In this document: piece by piece, positions 1-29,570 of the stretch
How positions within the stretch are numbered: position 1 is the first letter of the stretch
Layout: the number at the start of each line of letters is the position of its first letter
The notes under the pieces: model-generated
Seen by the model: only the letters and a program-made list of their open reading frames with translations
Told to the model about the DNA's origin: nothing
Databases searched by the model: none
Made by a program: the position numbers and the translations under genes
From: Branchiostoma belcheri
Taxonomy: Eukaryota > Chordata > Leptocardii > Amphioxiformes > Branchiostomatidae
Direction of reading: 5' to 3'
NCBI RefSeq assembly: GCF_001625305.1
Contig: NW_017804231.1
Span: 879,763-943,762 of the forward strand
Length of the DNA: 64,000 nucleotides

Positions 1-3000
1 ACAGGAAAGTAGATATCAAACTTCAAATTTTTTCCTGATAATATCAGTTAAATACTAGCATCTTGATACATTGACTGATGATGAAATGGTATTGTATTCA
101 ACATATGCAAATTTTTATGCAGTAATATCTGGTTAGGTCATACCTATTTCTGTTCTACAATGTTTATTTTGGATCCAGTTCAGAACTTCAGACAATGATT
201 GTGAATCCAACTATGTCCAGATCCGGGCTTCCAATTCAGTTAGCCAAAAACTTGAAAATGGGAGGTTATTCACGGTCACCCTTTTACTTTTAGACTTCTC
301 CATCCTATATTCTGACACATAGCTAGGGGTCAGTGGCCTTGGCTATGTGCAATATTGTTTTTTTATTGCATATTTGTTCAATAAAGTTTTGAAATGAAGT
401 ATGCCCCAAAATGATTCTAGGAAGAGGGCTTATTTCGAGCAGGTAATACATATATGAATTTTTCCTGTCAGAAGTTCTTGTTTTCATTTTTGGTGAAGGC
501 ATAATTTTGAAAATACTAACATTGCGTGTTAGAATGACCTCCCACCTAGTGGTATGTTTGTTTCGTTATTGTGCTGGTGCGTGGTCAGCTCAAAGTGTTT
601 TTGCCAAACACTGTGTGACTAGTAAGCCTCAAAATACACTGGACTTTGATACAGCAACCATTTTTTTTACCAGGACACTTCAATAGTATGGCTGTTGTGG
701 TGAACTGGTTCCTGTATGTTTTTATGTCATTTTGCGGTTTGCAAATATCCGTGGAATAAGTGTCTATACAGAGAGAGGTTTCAATAACTTCCGATTCACA
801 ACAATAGAATTCAAATTTGATTGACATGGTATAATTGAGTGTGTATAAAATGCAACCCTGGGAATGTTGTCTTGCTGCTACATTATAATGCCGCCTGGAT
901 TTTGCTATTTATAGGTAAACGGCCTACATACTGGCATCCATTGAGTACAGATTTTATGTTGTTTACCCCTGGAGAAATGACCTATTTACAGGAACAAACG
1001 CTACATGTAGGAATATGCATGTACAGAAGTCCCTAGATGGAAACAGGTGTCTTTTTCTACTAAAATGGTGGTATACGACTTGCATACAAATGCTGAATGT
1101 CATCCTCAGCAAAAGTACAGATGAAAAGGGCTTTCTATGTGGCTGAATTTCAATCCTTTGCTTCTTGGTAAATTTAGTACTGATTCTCACGGCAGTTAGC
1201 TACAGGTGAAAGGAAGGCGTAATGTTGCTGTTTACGTAGATCAACCTGGTCACCTGACTAGCCCCTTGACTCGAGTGAATAGACTGGCTGGCACTGGCTG
1301 AGACTGCCTTTATTCCAGCAGGATGCCTCATTGCAATACCTACTCATACATTCATGTATCCACAGATCTGTGTTCAGATTTTAGACAAAAGTTTTATTTT
1401 GCCATGTTTTGATTGCTTTCTAATTTTTTGCAGCTATTTACATCATTAGAGTCTGGCAGTACAGGGATCTCCCCAGAAATTTAGGACAGAATGGAGGAGG
1501 GTGCGAAATATCGGTAAATTTGACCAAAGAACCCTGGAAAAGGGTGTAAAAACACTAGTTTTGAAAATTAACAGGGTGGAGCTGAGATAAGGACTGGGTG
1601 GAGGAGCTCCACTGCTCCATTGTTTAGGGAGGTCCCTGCAGTACACTGTGATTTTTCAGTATCACACGTAATATTACATGATTATGTGGCCAAGTCAGGG
1701 ATTTGTACATATCTGACTGTAAGGAGCAAAATCTCATTGATCTACTGATTCTATTTTTAGATCCAATCTGGTGTGATGACATGGCAAATCTTCTGGTAGA
1801 CATCATTTCATTTCAACTTCATGTGATAAAATTGTAGTATACATTACAAGGGATCCGAATACACAACATTCTACTATATCATCATAAGTAGGAGTAGAAT
1901 ATGTATAGATTTTTTGCATAGACGTCATTTATTCAGTTCTTAGATTAATGTTCCAAGGCAATCTATTTTCACTAAATTCTCCTCTAGACCACATATGGTC
2001 ACATGTTCATTTAGCCCATCTGGGCAGGGCTATGTACATCTTGCAGTATTGAAAGAGAAATGTGAAAATGTATGCTTTTCCTGTGATCCAGGCTGTCCTC
2101 TTGGCAGCTATATCTGCGGTATTAGAATTCAATCTGTCTTGTCCTCACCCGAACCTCAATATGTACTGAACTAGCAATCTATACATGTAGTCACTTCCTC
2201 TACACCCAACTTCAGGCGTTCAATTTCAGGTCACAATGATGTACGGTGGTGGGTACTACTAGTGGTCGTGGGTTTGAAACGTTAACCCAGCTGCCAAGAG
2301 CTTTGTTTTATTATACGACCACGCCCACACCAAGGAGGGTAGAACTAGAATTCACAGGCAGTAGTATCAATCATTACATGGCAGGGCTTGAAATTCTGCA
2401 GGTAAAACTGGGGCTGTGCAGGTATTTCTGTTGTTTACCTGCATCTAACCCGCACTGGTCCATGTATAGGGTTTAGATACATGAAGATATATGTGGGTTT
2501 CATTAGCTGTATTGACTGATACCATCTATGAAGTGTAAAAGGAATAATGGCAAAGGTTTCTGAACAGTTTTAGTGTGATCCGTACATCCTAAATTCTGAG
2601 TGGTGCAGGTAAAACTTGTCTGGTGCAGGTAGATTTCAATGTTACAAGCACCAGTACAGGTATGCAGAAAAAGGATTTTGAGCCCTGACATTATAGAGTA
2701 GTTCTTGCACATTTTTAAGCTACTGAAGGGAAACAAACTGCTGGGGTGTGAAGGAAAGAGCTTGTATTGGCATTGACTGAAACTACATTATCTCATCCTG
2801 TGTCTGTGAATAATTAGGTTACGGTAATTGGTGGGCACCTTGAGACGAAGCCATGTCTATATCGCATCGCCATGAATATGTTTCAAAAACCCGTACTTTG
2901 ATGAGACATATTGGTATGGTTGAATATTTCTTCAGTGGAGGATGTTGTCCATCAAATCAAAATACCATAGTTGATATGAAATACTTTGGGTTATTATTGT

Positions 3001-4646
3001 AGTTTATGCAGATCTATTTCAGAGATAATGCATTTGGGATACAGGGAAAAATGCTAAACCAGGGATTGAAATACTGCTGCATGCTTACACAACATTATGC
3101 AGGTAGAAATAAAGACTAAAGGCAAGCTATATAGGCATACTTTCTGTGAAATCTTCTCTCAAAAGGTTTGTATTGTATAAATATGGCCCTTTGTCCTTGA
3201 AAATACTTTACCCTTTTGTCCTTTGTGGACTATCATTGCAGGATTTCTGTCCTTAAAATTTCATTAGTGCACTCTTTTTCTTCATGCCAAATAGCCATTA
3301 TTTTTTTCTCATCTGCTGTTGTCGTCCACACACTTGCAGTCTGGCTGTCAAAACTGTCTGAAATATCATTATCATGTGACTGCCATGTCTGCACATCCCC
3401 TGGGCAATCCTGTCCTTGACCTCTGTTGCCGACCCGCCCTTTGCAAGAGGCTGGATTTGAACCAAGTCCAACTACTAAAAGAAATCTCTCACGAACTTTG
3501 TTTTAACAACAGAGTAGCTACTAGCTAGGCTGAGAACACCTGGGGCACCCTATAAGGTGGAAGACGGGGTCCTAAAGCGGGTCTTCCTTCAAGGATTCCA
3601 GCAGGTGGCTGTGGCCTCTTTGAGGGGGCTACAGTGTTTGAAAATCCCACATAACAGCCGTGTATAGGGGGAAAATTTAAATCCTAACTGACAGCATACA
3701 AAATTAGAAACCCCACAAGCAGAACGTCGATCGTAATCTTTTCAACACATACAATTCTGGTTTGAAATGCTCCTCTGGAAATGCATGAAAATCCCTGAAT
3801 ACTAGTCAGCATCTATGCTACATACATGTATGAGTCATAACGCTTCTGCCTGAACTCAATGATACTCTCGGGTTGGCTATAAAAATATAATTATTTCTTG
3901 GCTTTGGGCAATATTCCTGTCAGCAATATACCTAGGATATAGACAGTGGCATTTGTGTAAATAACAACGGAGCATATTATTTTCATTTTTTGTATCATTT
4001 TTTCATTCTGTGTATTGGTTAAACTTTAACTGTAAATTGGTAAGTTGACATTTGGAACTGTACAAATCTTCATCCAAGGTTTTTTTAAGTGGTCCTTTGA
4101 ATTCCCTTCATGTGTCTTATCTGTTATTGAGTCTGGAAGAACTGTGTCAGCGTTTGTATTTGCATCTTAAGATTTTTAAGCCCTCAAACCATGTAGACAG
4201 GAAATTATAGTTCAAACCACTTGTCAGCATCTTTACCAACCTAGATGCTGAGCGGTAGCTTTATTGATTCACTCTTTCAAAAGGTTTTGCCGAAAGAAGA
4301 AATTACATAGTCTTTCCATATCACTGACCTAGCTGAAATGTACATTAGCTTGTAATATATCTTTTATGCACTGTATTTGGATGTAAAAGACTGAAACACA
4401 TTAATGTAGCTGCTTTTGCAGTATACCTAATAAGACATCAGTGATCAGTGAATGTTCTTTATGAATTTTATGATTCCTTATCAATATGTTTTACTACCAA
4501 AGTTTGCCATAGCATCTGTGATATTCTTGCTTTTTATGCCATTGTGTCAAACTCATAGTGCAAGAATTACTAAAACAGTTATTTAAGAAAAATTTCTAGG
4601 AATTTCTTGTCGCTTATTTGAATATTTCTTTTATTTTCTGTGGCAG
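1..4646. other. Non-coding 5' region of the ANKRD11/12-like gene
   Basis: No coding exon could be supported here; open frames are short and have no protein-like composition. The first coding exon of the next gene opens with a splice acceptor (tctgtggcag ending at 4646), so at least one untranslated first exon and its promoter must lie in this stretch or left of the window. Much of the sequence is therefore probably intron. The only structure recognised is a dispersed repeat copy at about 2511-2687 and weaker related fragments nearby. Confidence 0.5.
2511..2687 (+). repeat. Dispersed repeat, copy 1 (tgcaggta family)
   Basis: A block of about 180 bp containing the spaced motifs ctatgaagtgtaaaa, gtttctgaa, gagtggtgcaggtaaaa, ggtgcaggta and a terminal tttgagccct. 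The same motifs in the same order recur at about 12690-12876, and the second half recurs at 11445-11528. It has no coding potential. A short interspersed element or a degraded MITE is most likely; no terminal inverted repeat or target duplication was found. Confidence 0.6.
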
Positions 4647-4662
4647 GGATTTATTTTACTGA

Positions 4663-19288
<14,626 letters not shown>

Positions 19289-21222
19289 GATTGAATCACT
19301 GGACACTCAGTATACAGAACTCAAAAGCCCTCTTGCAGGCGTCTGGAGTACTGCAGTGATATGGTAGTTTTGGCTCAAGAAGCCAGATGTGTTCAGCTAC
19401 ATGGGTTACGGTAATGTGTAGCTATTGCCCAAAGTACAACTTCAGTGGGTATCTCGTAAACAGCAAGCCGTTGGTGTTTAAGGGCAGACGCAAAACACCA
19501 AAATGTTAACCTAGTATAGATACAGGACTGCGTGCAAGGTCTGTGGTATGAATTTTTTTAACAGAGAAGAATCGGATTTTGTACATCACAAATATGCCAG
19601 TAATCTGCACATAGAAGTTACAGAAATTACAACACTGTTGTGTACGAGATGTAGGTAACGTCGAGTGGCTATGTAAAGTCGTCTACAGTTCAGTACTATG
19701 AGGACATGAGAGTTTGTGCAAATCTGCCATACAAGACAGAATGCACGCAAAAGATTGACGAATAGCTAGTTCAGATAGGGCTGATTTTAACCGCAACATT
19801 ACAGGTGTTGCCAAATAGCTTGTGTAGTGGTTAGTGTAGTCCTCAAATTACAACCTCAGAGTACGATGTTTGTTTTAGTGGTAATGAGCGTGTAGTGATG
19901 CCTCCTTGCTGCTTTAATGAGAACTGCAGGTTTTTATCCATACTAGTATGTTCTGTCTATCATTCATGCCCCTTTGATAACAAATCCTGTAATTCTGAGT
20001 CTTTCTACCTCTGTTGAATTGGTAATCTGTGTCCATTTAATGTGAAGGTAAGAGAAGTCAGATTTGTTTTTTGGCATCGAAGAAACAATGGAAAAATAAC
20101 CACTCATTCCTGTGTACTTGCAAAAAGATGCAAAAGAAAAGCTGCAGCTTGTCTTTGATTGGTGAATATCTTCCACGAATAAGTGAGCTGCAATGTCTGT
20201 GATATGTTGTGTTATGTACATAGTGTACATATAGATTGGATGAGTAGGGGTATTATATATTTTTTCCTTGATCACACTGTTGAGCAGGTTGTGTATATAT
20301 ACGTATGCGATATCTATAGTTGGAGTTTGTTAAAAGTACACTGTTGAAGACCCACCACACAAATTGTTGTGTGATCTGTACTTCCTGTGTTTTACACTTG
20401 TCCTAGGTACATTCCACCTATGTGTACTTGTGTAGTAGTAGTAGTAGTGCAGATTGTCTTAAGCAGTTAAATGGTACAGATAATAGCTGCCATGCTTCAA
20501 AGGTTAAAATAGTGCACTGTAATTTTCACCATCTCTACATGTAATGTTGTACTACCCTTTGTACTGTGTATATAGCACAGTAGTGAATCGATATTGCCAA
20601 GTTTTATTTTTGTACTGCCATGATCTGACAGAGCTCACCACAAAAAATTGACTTCTGGCTCAGATACAATTCCTGAACCATTGTACATGTATTTATTCCC
20701 AAAGTAAGATAGCATTCGTATGATGATCCTTCTGTTGGTAAGTGGTAAATAAATAACTCCTACTGTTGTCTATGCGGGCAAGCTGAAGCTACAGAACATG
20801 TTCTGTTTGTTGGATAGTACTATTGTGTGTATAAGGTCAGGAGTTGCAAAACTAGCAGTACAAGGCAACTGACTTCTACCTTTCTGTTCATCCTTTGGTG
20901 TGTAAATAAAGGAGTCACTAGTTTCTAACATTGGCTTTGTCCTGTCTCGTGTATTAAACATAGTACTGTAATTCCTGATTTTTTTCATGGTACTTTTTTT
21001 ATGTTCACAGTTTTCGTGGTCACCTTATCGTTACTGTTAACAAATAATTTGCTGACTTTCTTTTTTCTGCACCAGCCTGTGAACATATTGTTCTGTGAAC
21101 ACCTCTGTTTTTCTCAGACCACAAACTTTTGCTACCATGAACATAAAGTGAATTACATGTACAGTAATACAACATTGGTAGACAACCAAGAAATACACCA
21201 CACCACCAGTTCAGATACCGCT
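19289..21222 (+). other. 3' untranslated region of the ANKRD11/12-like gene and convergent gap to NDUFV2
   Basis: After the stop at 19286-19288 no further coding exon is visible. The stretch is AT-rich with a short gta trinucleotide run near 20436. AATAAA hexamers at 20748-20753 and 20905-20910 are the candidate ends of a 1.5-1.6 kb 3' UTR. The gene converges tail to tail with NDUFV2. Confidence 0.6.
20748..20753 (+). terminator. Candidate polyadenylation signal, ANKRD11/12-like gene
   Basis: AATAAA hexamer about 1460 bases after the stop codon. A second AATAAA at 20905-20910 is an equally possible site; sequence alone does not decide between them. Confidence 0.4.
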
Positions 21223-21228
21223 TTTAAT
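21223..21228 (-). terminator. Candidate polyadenylation signal, NDUFV2
   Basis: ATTAAA on the minus strand about 130 bases past the NDUFV2 stop, the closest AATAAA-like hexamer found downstream. It would give a short 3' UTR. Confidence 0.35.
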
Positions 21229-21360
21229 ATCTGATGTTCATCACAATGAATAATTGAAGGATATTCTCACAGAAGTGAGCACAATAACTACAGTTTTCAC
21301 ACATGTTGGATAGTTGTCTGGTGTTATGTACAGAGATAGCTGTGCAGCACGATGTTTCCC

Positions 21361-24315
<2,955 letters not shown>

Positions 24316-24990
24316 CTTAATTATTTTCGCCCTCCCACTCTCCGAAAGAAGGTGAACATCCGGGACTTTCACCCCTGTACTCTCGCCAAATCTCGCGAGG
24401 AAAAGTCCTAATTAGTGGTTGCTAGGCCCGTTGCTATAAAGCCTTCGGTAATGACCATTATCTGTAGGGGTGTTGACTCTTATTTGAAAACTCAGAAAGC
24501 ATTTTTTCAAACAATTTTTCTCATCAATGTTTGCAAAGCATATAACATTTACATATTAATTTAGTTCTATGAATTTTTACTGACGTACTTTTAAGTAGTT
24601 TTTAAATTATAAATACATCTTGGTACATAGTATCAAAAGTTTCACCGATTTCAAAGAATGAACTCTTCCGTTACCCACCTGTTGAAGTGGTCTCAAGAAC
24701 CCGGCTCACTTCCAGCAAGACGTTATGAGTGGATTTGTGGCTCTATTATTACCTTGAATCCTATTTAGGGCAGGCGTATTGCAGTATCTAGCTTCTAGGG
24801 AGATACTACTGTCCTGAAGAGCCTCTGCATAATACTGGACACACCAGTTTACGAAATGTGGCACCCTTTCCTTGGACTAAAATCTTGAGCAGTTGAACTT
24901 TTAATACTTGCTCACGGTTGCTACATTTCTGTATTGACTTCTGTTTTGCTGAGATATCTTGAGAAACAGTTCGAGTTGAAGACTTTTCAA
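24316..24990. promoter_or_regulatory. Probable bidirectional promoter between NDUFV2 and the ANKRD60-like gene
   Basis: The two start codons face away from each other 675 bp apart, so both promoters must share this segment unless untranslated exons lie elsewhere. At 24391-24400, 76 bases from the NDUFV2 ATG, is tctcgcgagg, which matches the palindromic TCTCGCGAGA promoter element at 9 of 10 positions; a second ctctcgcc lies at 24380. That element is typical of divergent housekeeping promoters. No TATA box stands out at either side. Confidence 0.5.
24391..24400. promoter_or_regulatory. TCTCGCGAGA-like promoter element
   Basis: Sequence tctcgcgagg, 9 of 10 matches to the palindrome TCTCGCGAGA known from many metazoan bidirectional promoters. 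It lies upstream of NDUFV2 and within the shared divergent interval. Confidence 0.5.
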
Positions 24991-27900
24991 ATGGCAGGTC
25001 GAACAGGGAAGACGGGGAAGAAAACGGGCAAGGTAGCCTTCGCCCCTCTGCGGACATTCTCACTCAAGGTAAGAGACATTTTGACAAGACAACTTAGAAC
25101 ATCTATCTATCTACATTCGTGTGAGTGTACTAGCTAGCTTGTATACACCGTACACACGGCCTTTTGTTTGTGGGTTAAATCTTACATCGTTAACTTTTTA
25201 CGAATTCTTGCTCATTTTTGTCCTGAAATGTAATAATACTGGATATGTAGTCCCAGAAAACGACAATGTTTGCTAGTTCAGTCACTAGTACACTTCATCA
25301 TGATCCCCCCCCCACACACACACACACTTTTCCTTCTTGCTGTGATCTGTGTCATCACTCTGTATCCAAATAATGAGCCAAGAAAACCTCAATGATTAAA
25401 AATACCCACACTGCATAGTTATCAATTGCCAGTGAACAATAACTCATAATAAATACAAATGACCCAACCCCCTCTGGGACCCTTCTATGACCTTATCTCA
25501 CAATACTGTTTCTGTACACCTGTCATAAGTCCTGTCCTTATGGATTATTAATCAATTTGTCAAATGCCCTTTTGGTTGATGACATATTCCTTAGAGTATT
25601 CCATATTATATACAAACCTATATACGTTACAGCAACAGCTAGCACCCGGCTATCAAAATGGAGATTGCTACCATCCTATGCGTCACCTGATGCGGGAAGG
25701 AACTTTAGCTTTTTAAAACTACTTTTACCCTTTTTTACCTTGAAGTTGACCTTGTGTGTGTTTCCGGTCCTCTCCAAGTGCTCCTGGTTCCGACATGTGT
25801 AGCAATGTCTGTTGTCTGATGATTGTTTGCTGTATTAGTGTTTTATGATTTTGTCAGTATGTTGGCCTTGAAAATGTGACCTAGACAAGAAACACCTGTT
25901 AATTTCCATACTGTCCATTGTGTTGGAAAAGTATCATCATTAATAAGACACGTAGTTGACGACTCAATGATAACAACGGTCGCGACGTAGGAGTAGACGC
26001 TTTAATACAACATTCACAAGGAAGGTACAGTATGATAAATAGATAAAAACCTCTTTTCTCTAAAAGTTGAACTTTTCCTAAAACTTTGTTTGACCTTTCC
26101 AGGTGGTCCTGGTCCCCACAGGTGAGATGTTCACCATCGGTCAGGCATACCCTGAGATGCAGGTGTGGCAGCTGAAGGAAGCCGTGGAACTGGAGGCAGG
26201 AATCCCCTCCAACCTGCAGAGGCTCTCCTACCTGGATGAAGGTCCGTTAAATCAAGCGGCACAATTCTTTCTTACATGTCTGAGGGTAGAACTACTAGAA
26301 GGCATCATATAGTACCTGAGTTGCCTGGAGGACTCCCTCTGGTGTCTTCCTTCTAAACTGCAGTTTTAACCCACATGATTCCAACATGTCGATCCTATGG
26401 AGGATGATATGGTTACCGTAATGAAATGGCTAAACCTCTTCAAGTTGCACTTTTTCCTAAAACTCTGTGACATTTCTAAACTTGACAAATCCTGCTGTAC
26501 ATGACTTGGTAGGTTTACCAGTAACAATACATATGTACTGAATTACATGTACTTTAGGTGACATGCATGAGGACAGTGACCTCCGACACAACGACATCGT
26601 ACAAGGCGGGACCATTAAGCTGAAGGTGTGGTCTCAGTGGCAGACACTAGTGGAGGCTGCAGCAGAGGGAGACATTGAAAAGGTGAGATAACTGAGCAAA
26701 ATTTGAAGATCATAACACAGGTATTCATCATTAATTTATACTCCTAAAATGTGGCATATCTTTGCACTAATGAAGGATCATCACTTTGGAATGAAAATTG
26801 ATCTATCACATAATCCTTTTTTTTGTTTCCCCCAGGTGTTTCAGTTGGGAGTGACACCTGATACCAAATTCCGGTCCCCCACCTCTGACTACATGGGTCC
26901 CCGTCAGCGCAGGGCCTGGTTCGCTGAGCGCGCTGCGGTAGCGCTCTTTATCGCCTCAAACCGTGGACATCTGGACCTCATGCACAGCCTCATGGAGGAA
27001 GGTGAGGAGACCAAGAATATAACATAAAATAAAGAAATAACAACTCATTAACTCCTATTGTTTATAAGAGTGTCTTGAAAGCTTTCAGATGGCAAATGTG
27101 ATATTCAGGAAGCCCTAACATCTGCTCTACTGCATGATGACTGATTTAGGTGCCGACGTGAATGCCACAACACCATCAGGTCGAACTGCACTACACGCTG
27201 CGGCTGCTAGGGGGAGGGGAGAATGCGTGGACATCCTGCTGGAGAAGGGCGCCCGAATCAACGCCGCCGACCGGGAGGGGAAGACGGCTCTAACCATCGC
27301 TGCCGACTCCAACCACAAGAAGACGGAGAGACATCTGTTCCTGTTCCAGTGGCAGGTCCGTGCCACGCAGATGAGAGCCAATGGGTCATCCCAGGACGTC
27401 ACCCTTAAGGCTCACCAGCTGTTTGACTCCAAGACGCCCACGTGGCTGAAGGGCACCCAAGGTCAACTGTACTTTGCCCAGATTCTCCCTCCCGGAGAGT
27501 TCCAAGGCACCGGGTTCTCCTCCCCTAAAAAGCATGAAGTTTGCTTCGAGAGAGAACGAAAAGGGTCTGAAAGATTTTGAAGATGCAGTGGAGGAAGATG
27601 CTGATGAGGATGAGGACGAAGAAAAAGACGAAGACACCGAAAGTGACGCAAAAGCGTCAGAAGTCTCGAGGCACACTGAAGTGCGATTCCGTGCCAAACT
27701 GGAGGATGTGGACTCAGACTCAGGGTCTGGAACGAGACGTACATGGAGCGAAACGTCAGGAAGTATCGGGAAACCCATCCTGAGAGTACGAGCTCCAGAA
27801 ATTCACAAGGAGGACAAGGAAGACAGAACGTCGCACAGGTGGTTGGCAAGAAAAAATGTTCTGGATGAGAGAGAAGATGAAAGAGCACGTCAGCTACGAG

Positions 27901-28055
27901 CAAAACCAAATGGAAAAGTCACAAAAGTTACTGATAATTTCTTACAAACAACTGGGACTAAAGTTTTGGAAGGTTTAGACAGATCGTCGTCTGTCAGTGC
28001 GAGCTCATTTAGGACATGGCTGATGAAGAAGGATCTGGATTCATTAGGTTACTAG
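24991..28055 (+). CDS. ANKRD60: Ubiquitin-like and ankyrin repeat protein (ANKRD60-like), with an apparent frameshift
   Basis: Exons: 24991-25068, 26103-26241, 26558-26682, 26836-27001, 27150-28055. A basic Gly/Lys/Thr-rich N-terminus leads into a ubiquitin-like fold in exons 2-3 (TGEMFTIGQAYPEMQVWQLK, then LQRLSYLDE and LRHNDIVQGGTIKLKVW). Ankyrin repeats follow in exons 4-5 (AALFIASNRGHLDLMHSLME is close to the sequence seen; GADVNATTPSGRTALHAAAA; GARINAADREGKTALTIAAD). Ubl plus ankyrin is the layout of vertebrate ANKRD60, whose function is not well known. In the last exon the ankyrin frame runs to a stop at 27580, but the next frame (about 27510 to 28055) is clearly protein-like: an acidic DEDEDEEKDED stretch, then a charged tail ending in LDSLGY. 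One inserted or missing base near 27515-27540 (a run of C and A) would join them. AATAAA begins one base after the stop at 28053-28055. The family call is moderate; another Ubl-ankyrin protein is possible. Confidence 0.7.
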
Positions 28056-29570
28056 AATAAAAATTACATTACCCAATTTTGTTGCTATAATCTAAAGAGG
28101 CACACGTTTTTACACTTTTGTAAATAGTTATTATTCTGTTGTCAGGTAATAATCAAATTAGCTGTCAAGTGAAAATAAAGAGACTATAAGTACTGTTACT
28201 TCACATTTTATTGATTAATATTCTTTTGACAATAAGCCAAAGAGATTACACAGAGAGCAGTGAAAAATATAAATTTGATATTTTATGGCATATACATGTA
28301 CATGCATTTGTATTTGAAAATCCATGCAGTTTGGATGGTTAGATGTAGATATCTCCTGATCAGTAAAATAAGTACTATATTTATGCTGGTTATGTTCGAA
28401 TGATGTCAGATTATTTTGAAGTAGTTATGTATATTATGTATTATTAAAATATACTTGCAATAAGACTGAAAACAATGTTGCTTAGAGATTTTTTGTTTAT
28501 ACAAATGTGGTGTTTCTTTGTTAATAATACTAACTTGATGATTGCTTATTACAATGATATAATTAGATTATAATATTTGATTATATATTATTCTACTCAT
28601 GACTGCCACTTCTTCCTCTATATCTACCTCAGCTGAAGATTCAGACATAAATTTTAAAGTTTTTGGGGAGACTTGGAAGTCTCTGTAGTTAAGATGTTCT
28701 GATGAAAGTAATTGCTTTTCATTTCAATAATATGTTACAACACTTCTATTCTGAATCAGACATTTATTAAATCCATCATACCAATGTTACAATAAATGTA
28801 GATTCTGAAATGATTCATTCAAAACAAAATACATGACGAGATGTCAACGTATTTTTCCATAAGTCATAGTTTGCTCTTCCTCAATTTTTTTACTGCTACA
28901 ATCTATCATGATAATAAAGATAAATTCACTTTCAAATCACATAAATTTGACATACTGCATTCCAAACATGAAAACTATATAAACGGGTCTGACTTAAAAT
29001 TTCACACCCATGTCCATATTACATAAGATTGTTCCACAAATTGTGCTTTAAGTGCGAACGCAAACACTTTCTGCATTAATCATGATCAATATCACAAAGG
29101 GATATGTTACAATGTGACGGAAGCCATTCATCATATCACAGCATCCATTGTCAGATTACAATAATAAACTATTCCAAATAGTTCGATAAACCACAAAAGT
29201 TGATAAACCATACTATTTCAAACGACACAAACAAATTAGTCATTCTCTTCTTCGCACGCTCCGAAGAGAAGACCACTTCCCGCCTATGTACACAAACAGA
29301 ATATAAGGTAGTAGCCACCGTAGTACCGGCACTTATGTCGACAACAGTTGAATAAGGTGGGTTTACAACTTTACATGCATGAAATAAAGTCTCATTTGCA
29401 ATAATGCTTCTAGTATCAAATATACACAAAATATAGAAAGAAGGCGTCAAGATTTGGAAGTCATATTATCAAATATTAGTACCATGTCACATTTGAGCAT
29501 AAAAAAATAATACAAAATATCATCATGACATTGCTACATACGGCACTATCCAGTGCAGAGACTTCCATGG
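28056..29570. other. Convergent 3' region between the ANKRD60-like gene and ZNFX1-like A
   Basis: No coding sequence is seen. AATAAA on the plus strand at 28056-28061 and 28174-28179 can end the ANKRD60-like transcript; AATAAA on the minus strand (28207-28212) can end ZNFX1-like A, giving a 1.4 kb 3' UTR. About 28205-28400 resembles 44570-44765 downstream of ZNFX1-like B (shared ttttgacaataag, acatgtacatg, tttgtattt, gcagttt-gaatggtta-like motifs), so this flank belongs to the A/B segmental duplication. Confidence 0.55.
28207..28212 (-). terminator. Candidate polyadenylation signal, ZNFX1-like A
   Basis: AATAAA on the minus strand, at the edge of the segment shared with the 3' flank of ZNFX1-like B. 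It lies about 30 bases from a plus-strand AATAAA of the convergent gene, so the two transcripts may end almost at the same point. Confidence 0.4.

Noticed and set aside
2240-2300. Possible tRNA-derived SINE head (gggtttgaaac)
   Set aside because: Box spacing and the second box are too degenerate, and no tail or target duplication was seen.
3440-3475. B-box-like sequence ggttcaaatcc on the minus strand (tRNA or SINE candidate)
   Set aside because: No matching acceptor stem, anticodon arm or A box at a proper distance could be built; an isolated match is expected by chance.
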